From Thermoflexus hugenholtzii (GTDB lineage: Bacteria; Chloroflexota; Anaerolineae; Thermoflexales; Thermoflexaceae), in the NCBI RefSeq assembly GCF_018771565.1, contig NZ_CP076326.1, positions 806,001 to 870,000 of the forward strand: DNA of 64,000 nt. Reading direction: 5' to 3'. Below the pieces are notes generated by a model. It worked only from the letters and a program-made list of their open reading frames with translations, did not search any database and was not told the origin of the DNA. The position numbers and the translations under genes were made by a program. Position 1 is the first letter of the stretch, and each line of letters begins with the position of its first letter. This document shows positions 50,598-59,357 of this stretch, piece after piece.

Positions 50598-51800
50598 TCA
50601 GGCCACGGCCGCGGCGGCCGGCTCCGCCTGCGGAACCTCCCGCAGGTCCGGCTTGATGGTGATCTTGGCGTCGAGCCGCTGGCTCAACCGCTCCACGGCC
50701 TCCACCGCGCGGTCCAGGGGATAACGGGCGGTGATGATGCGGGTCATGTCGATCAGGCCGGCGGCCATCATCCGGATCACGCTGGGGAAGATGGCGTCGC
50801 CCGAGTGGCCCTGGGAGCCGAAGATCTGCCCCCGCCGCACCTGCAGGGTCTCCAGATACAGCGGCACCCGCTCCGCCGCCCGGCCGATGACCACGATGCG
50901 GCCGTTGATGGCCAGGGCCTTCTCCATCTCCGGCAGCGTCCGCGTGGGGGCCCCCGCCGCCTCGACGAACAGGTCGGCGCCCTCCCCCCGGGTGAGCTCC
51001 CGCACCGCTTCGCTGGGGGCCACCTCCCGGGGATCCAGGGCGATGTCCGCTCCCATCCGCCGGGCCATCTCCCGTCGCGGCGCGCTCACGTCGAAGGCGA
51101 TCACCTTGCCGGCCCCCGCCGCCCGGGAGAGGGCGATGGCCGCCAGGCCGATGGGCCCCGCCCCGAAGACGGCCACGTAGGCCCCCGGCCGGAACCCGCC
51201 CGCGCGGATGAAGATCCCGTTGTAGGCCACGCCGGTGGGCTCCACCAGCGATCCTGCTTCATAAGCTTTGTCGACGTCGCCGTAACGCTCGGCGATGGCG
51301 TCGATCTTCCAGCAGTATTTGGCTTTGACGGCCACATACTCCGCCATGGCCCCAGGCACGGTGAACCCCAGCTCCTCCAGGTTGGTGCAGTGGTTGAAGA
51401 AGCCGCTGCGGCACGGCGTGCAGACCCCGCACCACAGCATCTCCTCCGAAGTCACCATATCCCCGGGCCGCAGATCCCGGACCTCCTTTCCCACCGCCAC
51501 CACTTCCCCGGAGAACTCGTGGCCCGGGATCACCGGGAACTTCACCAGGCCGGGATACAGGATGTAGCCCTCCGCATCGGTCTCGTAGAAATGGAGATCC
51601 GACCCGCACACCCCGCAGGCCTTCACCCGGATCACCACCTCATCCGGGCCCGGGGTGGGGTCGGGGACCTCCTGGATCGCGAACCGGGGATGCCGCCAGA
51701 TGCTGGACCCGGTGATCGCCTTGCCGGTCTCCCGCTCCCAATCCGAGAGCGGGTAATCCGGACGGGGATCCCATTTCGCTTCCACCACCACCGCTTTCAT
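50598..51800 (-). CDS. iolM: Scyllo-inosose 3-dehydrogenase IolM (zinc MDR family)
   Basis: 400 residues. Very close by memory to T. maritima IolM (TM0412): N-terminal EAKWDPRPDY, then CGVCGSDLHFYETDAEGYILYP (catalytic Cys), GHEFSGEV, EEMLWCGVCTPCRSGFFNHC (structural zinc), NLEELGFTVPGAMAEYVAV, GSLVEPTGVAYNG, and QVRRGQIFGSQGHSGDAIFP. Oxidises scyllo-inosose to 3-dehydro-scyllo-inosose. The start at 51800 overlaps the ABC ATPase stop by 4 bp (ATGA), linking uptake with catabolism. Confidence 0.87.
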   Translation of the reverse strand: MKAVVVEAKWDPRPDYPLSDWERETGKAITGSSIWRHPRFAIQEVPDPTPGPDEVVIRVKACGVCGSDLHFYETDAEGYILYPGLVKFPVIPGHEFSGEVVAVGKEVRDLRPGDMVTSEEMLWCGVCTPCRSGFFNHCTNLEELGFTVPGAMAEYVAVKAKYCWKIDAIAERYGDVDKAYEAGSLVEPTGVAYNGIFIRAGGFRPGAYVAVFGAGPIGLAAIALSRAAGAGKVIAFDVSAPRREMARRMGADIALDPREVAPSEAVRELTRGEGADLFVEAAGAPTRTLPEMEKALAINGRIVVIGRAAERVPLYLETLQVRRGQIFGSQGHSGDAIFPSVIRMMAAGLIDMTRIITARYPLDRAVEAVERLSQRLDAKITIKPDLREVPQAEPAAAAVA

Positions 51801-52567
51801 GGCTTCTCCTCCTCCGGGATGGTGATCCCGCCCGCGATGAGCTCCGCCACCTGCTCGGGCGAGATCTGATGCTTGGGGAAATCCCCGATTTTGCGGCCGT
51901 GGCTCAGGATGACCAGCCGGTCGGCCACCGGATAGACGTGATAGATGTTGTGGGTGATGAAGATCACCGAGAGCCCTCGACGGCGGGCCTCCTCCACGTA
52001 GCCCAGCACCTTGCGCGTTTCCTTGATGGAGAGGGCGGAGGTGGGCTCGTCGAGGATCAGCAGGCGGGCGCCGAAATGGAGGGCGCGGCCGATGGCGATG
52101 GACTGGCGTTCGCCGCCGGAGAGGGCGGAGACCGGCTCCCACACGGAGCGCACGCGGATGCCGATCTCCTCCAGGACCTGCCGGGTCACCCGCCCCATCT
52201 CCTTCATGTCCAGGAACGCGAGCGGCCCGATCCGTCGCACCGGCTCCCGGCCCAGGAAGAAGTTGCGGGCGATGCTCATCATCTCCACCAGGGCCAGGTC
52301 CTGATAGACCGTCTCGATGCCCAGGGCCCGGGCCTCCCGGGGCGAGCGGAAGCGGACCGGCCGTCCCTCGAAGTAGATCTCCCCGGCGTCCGGCGGATAG
52401 ACCCCGGTGAGGATCTTGATCAGGGTGGATTTGCCGGCCCCGTTATCCCCCAGCAGGCCCACCACCTCCTGATAGCCCACCGCGAAATCCACCCCGGCCA
52501 GGGCCTCCACGCCGTCGAACCGTTTGACGATCCTTCGCATCTCCACCAGCCAGCGACCGGCTGTCAT
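51797..52567 (-). CDS. Sugar ABC transporter ATP-binding protein (single-domain, FrcA-like)
   Basis: 256 residues. Walker A LLGDNGAGKSTLIK, Q loop VYQDLAL, signature LSGGERQSIAIGRAL, Walker B LLILDEPTSAL, switch His in IFITHNIYHV. Half the size of RbsA-type double ATPases, so it must act as a homodimer. It partners the permease upstream and the binding protein; the cluster points to inositol or a related polyol as substrate, resembling the Ino transporter of Thermotoga. Confidence 0.92.
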   Translation of the reverse strand: MTAGRWLVEMRRIVKRFDGVEALAGVDFAVGYQEVVGLLGDNGAGKSTLIKILTGVYPPDAGEIYFEGRPVRFRSPREARALGIETVYQDLALVEMMSIARNFFLGREPVRRIGPLAFLDMKEMGRVTRQVLEEIGIRVRSVWEPVSALSGGERQSIAIGRALHFGARLLILDEPTSALSIKETRKVLGYVEEARRRGLSVIFITHNIYHVYPVADRLVILSHGRKIGDFPKHQISPEQVAELIAGGITIPEEEKP

Positions 52568-52627
52568 GGCCCTCTCCTGCCCTCCGCGAAGTCCGACGTT
52601 TCAGGGTTCGGGCGCTTGCGGGCTTGC

Positions 52628-53644
52628 TCATGACCCGACGGATCGTCGGATCCGCAGGTTGATGATCACCGCGAGCACCAGGACCAGGCCGATGAAGGCG
52701 CGATACCAGTAGGCGGGCGCCCCGGCCAGCACCAGCCCGTTGCGCACCATCCCCACGATGAGCGCCCCCAGCACCGTCCCGATCACGCTGCCGTAGCCGC
52801 CGGTGAGCAGCGTCCCGCCGGTCACCGCCGCCGCGATGGCCTCCAGCTCCACACCTTCTCCGCGCAGGGGATCGACCGAGCCGAAGCGGCTGAACTGGAT
52901 GATCCCGGCCAGGGCGGCCAGGGTGGCCGTCAGGACGAAGCCCATCCGCTTGACCCGGTCCACCTCCACGCCCAGGGCCCGGGCCGCCTGGGGGTTCCCG
53001 CCGGCCGCGAACACCGCGTTGCCGAAGGGGGTGCGGGTGAGGACCACGGTGGCGATCCCGGCAACGGCCAGGAACCAGAGGGCGGAGGCGTGGAAGCCCC
53101 CGGGCAGCCGTCCCGACAGCGCGAACATCAGGGAGGATTTCCCCTCATACGCGATGGGGAAGCCGCCCGTCACCGCCAGCAGCACCCCGCGCCAGAACAT
53201 CATCGAACCCAGGGTCACGATGAAGGAGGGCAGGCGCCCCCGGGTCACCACCCAGCCGTTCAGCGCCCCGATGGCCGCCGCCAGGGCCAGGGCGGCCCCG
53301 AAGGCCGGAAGGTGCGGCCACCCCGCCCGGACCATCAGGGCGAAGGCCATGGACGAAACCCCCAGCACCGATCCGACGGAGAGGTCGAACTCCCCGGCGA
53401 TCATCAGCATGGTGACGCCGACCGCCACCAGGCCCAGCTCGGCAGCGATGGTCATGATCCCGGCCAGGGAGTCCAGGGTCAGGAAGTAAGGAGCGGCCAC
53501 TGAGAACCCGATGAAGACCGCGAGGAACCCGGCCAGCGCCCCCACTTCGGGATAACGCCGCCACCCGGACAGGCGGATCGCCCGGGCCCAGCGCGGCCCA
53601 TACGTTGGCCGGCGGGATGAGGCCTGGACCGTCTCGGGATCCAT
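52628..53644 (-). CDS. Sugar ABC transporter permease (RbsC family)
   Basis: 338 residues with about eight to ten hydrophobic helices. RbsC-type motifs: VGVTMLMIAGEFDLSVGSVLG near residue 75, NGWVVTRGRLPSFIVTLGSM, GGNPQAARALGV (the EAA-like loop contacting the ATPase), and AAAVTGGTLLTGGYGS. Sits between the ATPase (60 bp away) and the binding-protein gene, with a strong hairpin in the latter gap. Confidence 0.92.
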   Translation of the reverse strand: MDPETVQASSRRPTYGPRWARAIRLSGWRRYPEVGALAGFLAVFIGFSVAAPYFLTLDSLAGIMTIAAELGLVAVGVTMLMIAGEFDLSVGSVLGVSSMAFALMVRAGWPHLPAFGAALALAAAIGALNGWVVTRGRLPSFIVTLGSMMFWRGVLLAVTGGFPIAYEGKSSLMFALSGRLPGGFHASALWFLAVAGIATVVLTRTPFGNAVFAAGGNPQAARALGVEVDRVKRMGFVLTATLAALAGIIQFSRFGSVDPLRGEGVELEAIAAAVTGGTLLTGGYGSVIGTVLGALIVGMVRNGLVLAGAPAYWYRAFIGLVLVLAVIINLRIRRSVGS

Positions 53645-53686
53645 CCGGAACGCTCCCTGGGTCGTCGGGTGGGAGATCCCCTGTTC

Positions 53687-53716
53687 GGCGGGGGGTGGAG
53701 GATCCCACCCCCCGCC
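53687..53716 (-). other. mRNA-stabilising/attenuating hairpin between binding protein and permease genes
   Basis: 12-bp arms GGCGGGGGGTGG and CCACCCCCCGCC around AGGATC, 15 bp after the binding-protein stop on the minus strand. Typical of transporters in which the binding protein is made in excess of the permease. Confidence 0.6.
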
Positions 53717-53731
53717 CCCTTCGTCACCGAA

Positions 53732-54712
53732 TCAGCGGATCCCCTGCTTGATCAGCTCCTCCACCAGGCCGACGTTGTCTTTGTCCACGAACCCGGGCCC
53801 GGTGAGCACATCGTTGGCCGGGCGCAGCCCGTATTTCTTGTAGAGGTAGAGCCAGGTGATGGCCATGTAGCCCTGCAGATACTGCTGCTGATCGATGGCG
53901 AACAGCGTCACCCCCTCCTTGATCGCCGACAGCGTCCCGGGGTGCAGGTCGAAGGTCCCGTGGAGCACCTTGCCGACCAGGTTGTTCTCCTTCAGGAACT
54001 TCACCGCCGGGTCCGTGCCCAGGGGGCCGAGGGTGAGCAGGGCATCGGTGTCGGGGTTGCGGGTGAAGTAGGCCTTCAGGGCCTCCACGGCCTTGGTGGG
54101 GTCCGTGCCGATGTCTAACTTCTCCACTGGCACGTTCTTCTTGCTCATCTCATCGAGGAAGCCCTGGCAGCGGGCCTCCAGGCCCACGTGGCCGACCTCG
54201 TGGATGGCGCACAACGCCCGCTTGGGCGTGCGCACGGCGAGCATCCGCTGGGCCGCCCGCACCCCGCCCAGGTATTCGTCCATGCCGATGTAGAACATAT
54301 ACGGGATGCGCTCGCCCTCCGGGCGGGGGTCGGCGACGTTGATGGCCACCACGGGGATCCCCTGCTGGATGGCCCGGCGCAGCGGCTCATCCAGGGCCTT
54401 GGGGTCGGTGATGGTCACCGCCAGGCCGTCGGGCTTGGCGGCGATGGCGCTGTTGAGGAGGTTGACCAGTTCCTCGATGGAGAACTTCTCGGGGCCGAAG
54501 TATTTGGCCTCCACCGGATAGACCTTCGCGGCGTCGTTCATCCCTTTGATCACCACCCCCCAGAAGGGGTCCGCGGGGCCGCCGTGGGAGACGATGTAGA
54601 AGGTGAACTCCTTCTTCGCCGGGGCGGGGGCGGGCGTGGCCGGGGCGCATGCTCCGGCCAGCAGGGCGAGGGCCAGCAGGATCGGGATCCAGCGGTAGGC
54701 GTGACGGATCAT
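53732..54712 (-). CDS. Sugar ABC transporter substrate-binding lipoprotein (RbsB family)
   Basis: 326 residues. Signal with lipobox LLAGAC near residue 23, a short Ala/Pro linker, then a type I periplasmic-binding fold: FYIVSHGGPADPFWGVVIKGM, KPDGLAVTITDPKALDEPLRRAI, GIPVVAINVADPRP, FYIGMDEYLGGVRAA, FAIDQQQYLQGYMAI. By context the ligand is probably an inositol. AAAGGAGGTT lies before the ATG, and it overlaps the lacI stop by 4 bp. Confidence 0.92.
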   Translation of the reverse strand: MIRHAYRWIPILLALALLAGACAPATPAPAPAKKEFTFYIVSHGGPADPFWGVVIKGMNDAAKVYPVEAKYFGPEKFSIEELVNLLNSAIAAKPDGLAVTITDPKALDEPLRRAIQQGIPVVAINVADPRPEGERIPYMFYIGMDEYLGGVRAAQRMLAVRTPKRALCAIHEVGHVGLEARCQGFLDEMSKKNVPVEKLDIGTDPTKAVEALKAYFTRNPDTDALLTLGPLGTDPAVKFLKENNLVGKVLHGTFDLHPGTLSAIKEGVTLFAIDQQQYLQGYMAITWLYLYKKYGLRPANDVLTGPGFVDKDNVGLVEELIKQGIR

Positions 54713-55779
54713 GGCAACCTCCTTTCGGTGAGGGGTAAGGGGAGAAGGTCCATCCTTTCCTCCGGGGGCGGGCCGCATGAGGCGCGCTCCACCAGCCGGC
54801 AGGGCAGCCGGAGATGCGTCGGCGTTCGTTCCCCCTGCAGCAGGCGCAGCAACATGCTCATCGCGGTCCGCCCCATCTCATACTTGGGCTGGGCGACGGT
54901 GGTCAAGGGGGGCTCCGTGTAGGCGGCGAAGAGGATGTCATCGAAGCCGATGATTGAGAGATCGTCGGGGACCCGCAGGCCGGCCGCCCGGGCGGCCCGC
55001 AGGGCCCCGATGGCGGTCATGTCGTTGTAGCAGAACACCGCCGTGGGCCGGCGCGGGGCCTCCAGCAGGCGGCGCATCCCCCATTCCCCGCCCTCCGGCC
55101 GGCCGTTCCCCTCGGCGATCCAGGCAGGATCCAGGGGGAGCCCGGCCCGGGCCATCGCCTCCCGGTAGCCGGCCAGGCGCTCCCGGTTCGAGCGGGCGGT
55201 GGGCGGGCCGGCGATGTAGGCGATGCGGGTGTGGCCCAGCTCCACCAGGTAAGAAATCGCCTGCACCGCCCCCTGATAGCTGTCCGAAGCCACCGAGTAG
55301 ATGAAGGGCTCCTCCCGCTGGTTGTTGATCAGCACGATGGGGACGCCCAGGGCTTCCAGGTGCGGGAGGTAGAGCTCGCCGACGCGGGAGGAGGCCACGA
55401 TCACCCCTTCCACCCGGCTCTCGGCCAGGGCCCGCACCGCCGCCAGCTCCCGCTCAGGGTCCGCGTTGGAGGTGGCCAGGAACAGGCGATAGCCGGCCTC
55501 CAGGGCGACCTCCTCCACGCCGCGGACAATCTCCGCCAGGAAGGGATCGGCCAGGGTGGTGATCACCAGGCCGACGATGCCGGTGCGAGCGGTGGCCAGG
55601 CTGCGGGCGGCGGCGTTGGGGACATACCCCATCCGCGCCGCCAGCCGGCGGATCCGCTCCGCCGTGCGGGGGTTGACCAGGGGGCTTCCCCGCAACGCCC
55701 GGGAGACCGTGGAGTGGGAGACGCCCGCCTTCCGGGCGATGTCCTTGATCGAGACCCGACGGGAGGCGCGACGGCCCAT
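54709..55779 (-). CDS. LacI-family transcriptional repressor of the inositol operon
   Basis: 356 residues. N-terminal HTH SIKDIARKAGVSHSTVSRAL and hinge, then a periplasmic-binding-like effector domain (TGIVGLVITTLADPFLAEIVRG ... DLSIIGFDDILFAAYTEPPLTTV). First gene of the operon. ATG 55779 is chosen since the longer TTG reading (55809) starts inside the -10 box. The 18-bp operator palindrome occupies the leader instead of a normal ribosome site, so translation initiation and repression may interact. Effector is probably an inositol catabolite. Confidence 0.92.
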   Translation of the reverse strand: MGRRASRRVSIKDIARKAGVSHSTVSRALRGSPLVNPRTAERIRRLAARMGYVPNAAARSLATARTGIVGLVITTLADPFLAEIVRGVEEVALEAGYRLFLATSNADPERELAAVRALAESRVEGVIVASSRVGELYLPHLEALGVPIVLINNQREEPFIYSVASDSYQGAVQAISYLVELGHTRIAYIAGPPTARSNRERLAGYREAMARAGLPLDPAWIAEGNGRPEGGEWGMRRLLEAPRRPTAVFCYNDMTAIGALRAARAAGLRVPDDLSIIGFDDILFAAYTEPPLTTVAQPKYEMGRTAMSMLLRLLQGERTPTHLRLPCRLVERASCGPPPEERMDLLPLPLTERRLP

Positions 55780-55781
55780 GG

Positions 55782-55799
55782 ATTGCACACGTGTGCAAT
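55782..55799. promoter_or_regulatory. LacI operator (18-bp perfect palindrome)
   Basis: ATTGCACACGTGTGCAAT, just downstream of the predicted transcription start and 3 bp before the lacI ATG. The CG centre and even symmetry are those of LacI-family operators. Binding here would block transcription of the repressor and the entire operon. Confidence 0.8.
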
Positions 55800-55808
55800 T
55801 TTTCCCCA

Positions 55809-55837
55809 ATAATATCTGGGGCGGCCGATTCTGTCAA
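55809..55837 (-). promoter_or_regulatory. Sigma-70 promoter of the lacI-led inositol operon
   Basis: On the minus strand: TTGACA (55837-55832), 17-bp spacer, TATTAT (55814-55809). Near-consensus. Predicted start near 55802, so the operator spans about +3 to +20. Confidence 0.78.
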
Positions 55838-55937
55838 GGGGTTGCAGCGTCCAGGCTTTCCGGTTCTCCAAGGGAGCCCGCTGCAAGAGGGTGAGGGAAA
55901 AGCCCGGAGGAGAAGCGATCTTTCGGTGCCGCGCGGA

Positions 55938-57542
55938 CTACCCGTGCGGCGCGGGGGCCACCAGCACGCCCGGGTTCATGATCCCGGCCGGATCCAGGGC
56001 CGCCTTCACGCGCTGCAGGAGATCCAGTGCCAGGGGGCCATGCTCTGCGACCAGGAACGATCGGAAATCCCGTCCTGTTCCATGGTGATGGGTGATCGTC
56101 CCCCCGCACTCCAGAAACGCCTCCAGGGCCGTCCGCTGGAGATCCCGCCACGCCTCGCGCAGCGCTTCCCGGGATGGACGGGCGAAGAAAGTAAAATACA
56201 GGGCGCATCCGTCTGGATAGCCATGCGTCACCCGACACATCACCCCACCGACCGGCGACCAGCGATCGATCCGCTGGATCAAGCGCTCCCGCACGGTCCG
56301 CACGGTTTCCTCCACCCGGGACCACGGCACAGCGGTCTCCACCGTATCCAGGAGCAGGCCGAAATCGATCATGACATCGCGCCAGTAAGGCTGTTCGAAG
56401 TAGGCCCGTTTCCACGTCTCCACGGCCTCGGGCGCTGGAATTCCCCCTGCCCGTTCGATCCATCGGAGGGCCGAGCGCCATTCGGCTTCCACCCGATGCG
56501 CGTCCTCGAGATCTTCGATCTCCAGGCTGATGTGAAGCAGGGCGCCCGGTTCCAGCGGATGACCGGCGAGGGCGGCGCTGATCGCTACCTCATATTCATC
56601 GAGCAGACGGAGGACGGCCGGTGTTAAGCCCGCCTGCAGAATCCGCCGCATGGCCTCCAGACCGGCCGAGAACTCCGGGAAACGAAAACCGCCCGCCCGC
56701 TTGGCGACCGGCGGCCGCACCGCCCGCACCACCGCCTCCGTGATGAATCCGAACGCCCCCTCGCTCCCCACGACCCACGACCGCATATCCGGCCCCGAGG
56801 CCGAGGCGGGCACCTCCCGGGTCTCCAGAACCCCGCGGGGGGTGAGCACCCGCAGGCTTTCCACGCGATGCTCGATCCTTCCCCACGCGGTGGAGAAATG
56901 CCCCGCCGCCCGCGTTGCGATCCAGCCCCCCAGCGTCGACATCTGGAAGGACTGGGGATAATGCCGGAAGGCTAAGCCATGCGCCCGTAGCGCCTCCTCC
57001 AGATCCGGCCCGCGAATCCCCGCCTGCGCCCGAACCCGACGGCCGGAGGGATCAAGGAATCGAATTCGATTCATCCGGGCGAGATCCACCGAGAGGACCC
57101 CCTGGAAGCCAGGGGGAACAGCGGGCTCCACCCCGCCAACGACGGAGGTCCCGCCTCCATAGGGAATGAGCGCGATGGATCGGTGCTCAGCAACCTCCAG
57201 CAGGCGGAGGAGATCCGCTTCATCCTCCGGATAGGTCACCGCGTCGGGGAAACAGAGATCCTGCCCGGTCCGCAACCGCACCAGATCCCCGAAACTCCGC
57301 CCGGCTGCGTGCAGCGCCCGCTCATAATCCGTGGCCAGGAGGGCGCCCTGAAAACCCGGGATCTCCAGGGCGATCCGGGATGGAGGAATCTGAAGGGACT
57401 CCAGGGGAACGGGCGGCTGGTAATCCTTCGGGGAGACCCGCAGCCATGGCTCCACCGCTTTCAACCAGCGGGCGACCCGCTCCGTCGGGATCCCTTCCCC
57501 TTCATATCCCCAGCCGTTCCATTTCCGCAGGCGATCCGGCAT
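55938..57542 (-). CDS. FAD-dependent alkyl-DHAP-synthase-like oxidase
   Basis: 534 residues. Opens RKWNGWGYEGEG, the typical start of alkyldihydroxyacetonephosphate-synthase-like proteins; VAO-type FAD domain (SIALIPYGGGTSVVGG, FQMSTLGGWIATRAAGH, VVGSEGAFGFITEA), and the C-terminal GGTITHHHGTGRDF with the histidine cluster of this family. Could make ether-lipid precursors or oxidise a hydroxyacid; the family does both, and substrate is not readable. Monocistronic, 101 bp from the end of the lacI promoter. Confidence 0.87.
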   Translation of the reverse strand: MPDRLRKWNGWGYEGEGIPTERVARWLKAVEPWLRVSPKDYQPPVPLESLQIPPSRIALEIPGFQGALLATDYERALHAAGRSFGDLVRLRTGQDLCFPDAVTYPEDEADLLRLLEVAEHRSIALIPYGGGTSVVGGVEPAVPPGFQGVLSVDLARMNRIRFLDPSGRRVRAQAGIRGPDLEEALRAHGLAFRHYPQSFQMSTLGGWIATRAAGHFSTAWGRIEHRVESLRVLTPRGVLETREVPASASGPDMRSWVVGSEGAFGFITEAVVRAVRPPVAKRAGGFRFPEFSAGLEAMRRILQAGLTPAVLRLLDEYEVAISAALAGHPLEPGALLHISLEIEDLEDAHRVEAEWRSALRWIERAGGIPAPEAVETWKRAYFEQPYWRDVMIDFGLLLDTVETAVPWSRVEETVRTVRERLIQRIDRWSPVGGVMCRVTHGYPDGCALYFTFFARPSREALREAWRDLQRTALEAFLECGGTITHHHGTGRDFRSFLVAEHGPLALDLLQRVKAALDPAGIMNPGVLVAPAPHG

Positions 57543-57656
57543 GCCAGGCCCTCTGAGCTGGAGCTTCGCCCGTGTAAATGATCAACGAGTGAGGATATAG
57601 ACCGCATCGGTAGGATTCGCTTCAGCGGCGATCTCCAGGTTAAAGCGAAAGCCCTC

Positions 57657-58610
57657 CTACCGGTCTCCAGAGGAGGGGGGTGAAGGGCGGCCCCCGGCGG
57701 CTGATTCGAATCGCCCCTCATGGGCCTTCGATCGGGAGGCCGGCAGAGGCCGATCTCCCGAAAGAAGCCTCCACCTCCAGGGCACTGGAAGGGGTCCAGA
57801 GCGGCTTCCGATCCTTCCCATCACGGATCGAGGATGGAGGACGGGCGGCCAGGCCAGCCATGTCCCTTTCCTTTCTTCTTCCCTTTCCGCGTATCCACCT
57901 GGACGTGAGGATGGGTGGTGATGCCCGAACGCGTAATCGAAGGGAAGGGATCGGATGGGCCGCCCGGCCCATACATGGGCTTCCGCCCAGAGATATTTCA
58001 AGAGCAAGGGGAAAACGCCCTCCTCCTCCACCCGGCGGGTGGAGACCGGGATGCGCACCGAGGTCAGCACCCCGAACCGGCCGTGGCGGGCCGCCCGTCG
58101 CACGTAATCGTGATCCTCGGCCAGCAACAGGGTTTCATCGAACCCCCCGATGGCCTCGTGGAGGGCGCGGCGGACCAGAATGCAGAACCCCGGCGCGCGG
58201 GGGGAGATCCATTGCAGCGCCAGCAGATATCCGTTGGCCACCTCGTGGAACACCCGATCCGTCGGCCGGGGGCTCAGGGGCTCCATCAAGCATGTGGCCA
58301 CATCCAGACGCCGCGCCTCGATCTCCCGCATCGCCTTCTCCAGGAAATCCGGACGGGGGACCACATCCGCGTCCAGGAAGACCAGCCAGGTCCCCCGGGC
58401 GGCCCGCGCCCCCGCGTTCCGGCCGACGGCCGGGCGCCCACCGGGGACCACCCGAGCGCCCCAGGCCCGGGCGATCTCCGGCGTCCCATCCTCCGACCCC
58501 GCGTCGGCGACGATCACCTCCTCCGGCGGCTGTGTCTGACGGGCCAGGGCCTCGAGGAGCTGGGGGAGATACGCCGCTTCGTTCAGGGTTGGGATGATCA
58601 CGCTGACCAT
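57657..58610 (-). CDS. Family 2 glycosyltransferase
   Basis: About 317 residues. GT-A nucleotide-sugar-binding fold: VSVIIPTLNEAAYLPQLLEAL, VIVADAGSEDGTPEIA, GRNAGARAARG, DxD-like WLVFLDADVVP, and EDHDYVRRAARHG. No clear membrane anchor at the N terminus; the C-terminal roughly 70 residues are low-complexity, Pro/Arg-rich and unlike the family, so the true stop context may be altered or the tail unconserved. ATG 58610. Downstream of the winged-helix regulator by 29 bp. Confidence 0.82.
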   Translation of the reverse strand: MVSVIIPTLNEAAYLPQLLEALARQTQPPEEVIVADAGSEDGTPEIARAWGARVVPGGRPAVGRNAGARAARGTWLVFLDADVVPRPDFLEKAMREIEARRLDVATCLMEPLSPRPTDRVFHEVANGYLLALQWISPRAPGFCILVRRALHEAIGGFDETLLLAEDHDYVRRAARHGRFGVLTSVRIPVSTRRVEEEGVFPLLLKYLWAEAHVWAGRPIRSLPFDYAFGHHHPSSRPGGYAEREEERKGTWLAWPPVLHPRSVMGRIGSRSGPLPVPWRWRLLSGDRPLPASRSKAHEGRFESAAGGRPSPPSSGDR

Positions 58611-58639
58611 CGGCCTCACCTCCCCGGCGGGTTCGAGCG

Positions 58640-59314
58640 TCACCCGGACGCCGCTCCTCCCTCCAGGATCCGGATGGCGAACCGGGAAAGCCGACGCCGG
58701 TCCAGGGGATCCAGGCGCTCCCACTGTTCCTGGAACCAGCGGATCTTCTCCAGCAACGCCTGGATCTGTTGCGGGGAAGGGCGGGTCAGGGCCACCAGGG
58801 CGGCGCTCAGCCCGGCCAGGGCGCCCAGATCCAGCCCCCGGCGGGCGGGAAGGGGTCGCCCTTCCGGGCCGGACGGCTCCAGCAGACGGAACACCAGCAT
58901 CAGCCCGGCGGCCATGCGAGCCATCCCTTCAGCGACCGGCGCCCGCTCCGGCGTGGCGAGCAGCCAGCGTAGCAGCGCCCCGGGCTCCAGCCGGGCCTGC
59001 AGGGCGGCGACCTCCGCCTCGACGCGCGCCCGGACCCCCCGCCAGACCCCGGCGTCCCATACCGGGGTCAGGATTTGGGGCGCGCGGGCGGTGGGCCGGA
59101 AGACCACCCGGGGCCGGCCCGGCCCGGCCCGGCTTTCATAGCGCCGCTCCACCAGGCCAACGCGCTCCAGCATTGCCAGCATCTCATACGCTGTGGCCCG
59201 GCCGATTCGCAGGGCGCGGGCCACCACGGCGTAGTGAAGCGGCCGACGCCATCGGCGATACAACCGCAGGAAGGCGGCCAGGAACTCCCGCTGACGGCGG
59301 GTGAGGGCGCCCAT
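58640..59314 (-). CDS. Winged-helix transcriptional regulator, family not assigned
   Basis: 224 residues. N-terminal winged helix: LTRRQREFLAAFLRLYRRWRRPLHYAVVARALRIG, TAYEMLAMLERVGLVERRYES, with a basic wing (GPGRPRVVF). The C-terminal part (from about 85) is helical and Ala/Leu/Arg-rich, without a recognised ligand domain. ATG 59314 has GAGGTTGAGGAG upstream. Diverges from the Nramp transporter, so it may control metal uptake, its own promoter, or the glycosyltransferase. Not a recognisable MntR or Fur. Confidence 0.78.
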   Translation of the reverse strand: MGALTRRQREFLAAFLRLYRRWRRPLHYAVVARALRIGRATAYEMLAMLERVGLVERRYESRAGPGRPRVVFRPTARAPQILTPVWDAGVWRGVRARVEAEVAALQARLEPGALLRWLLATPERAPVAEGMARMAAGLMLVFRLLEPSGPEGRPLPARRGLDLGALAGLSAALVALTRPSPQQIQALLEKIRWFQEQWERLDPLDRRRLSRFAIRILEGGAASG

Positions 59315-59338
59315 CTCCTCAACCTCACGATGTTTCCG

Positions 59339-59357
59339 AAAATTCCAGAAAAATTTT
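59339..59357. promoter_or_regulatory. A/T-rich inverted repeat in the regulator / Nramp divergent region
   Basis: AAAATT-CCAGAAA-AATTTT, a 6-bp-arm repeat 25 bp upstream of the regulator start, overlapping a possible -10 box TAAAAT on the minus strand. An autoregulatory operator is plausible. Confidence 0.45.
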
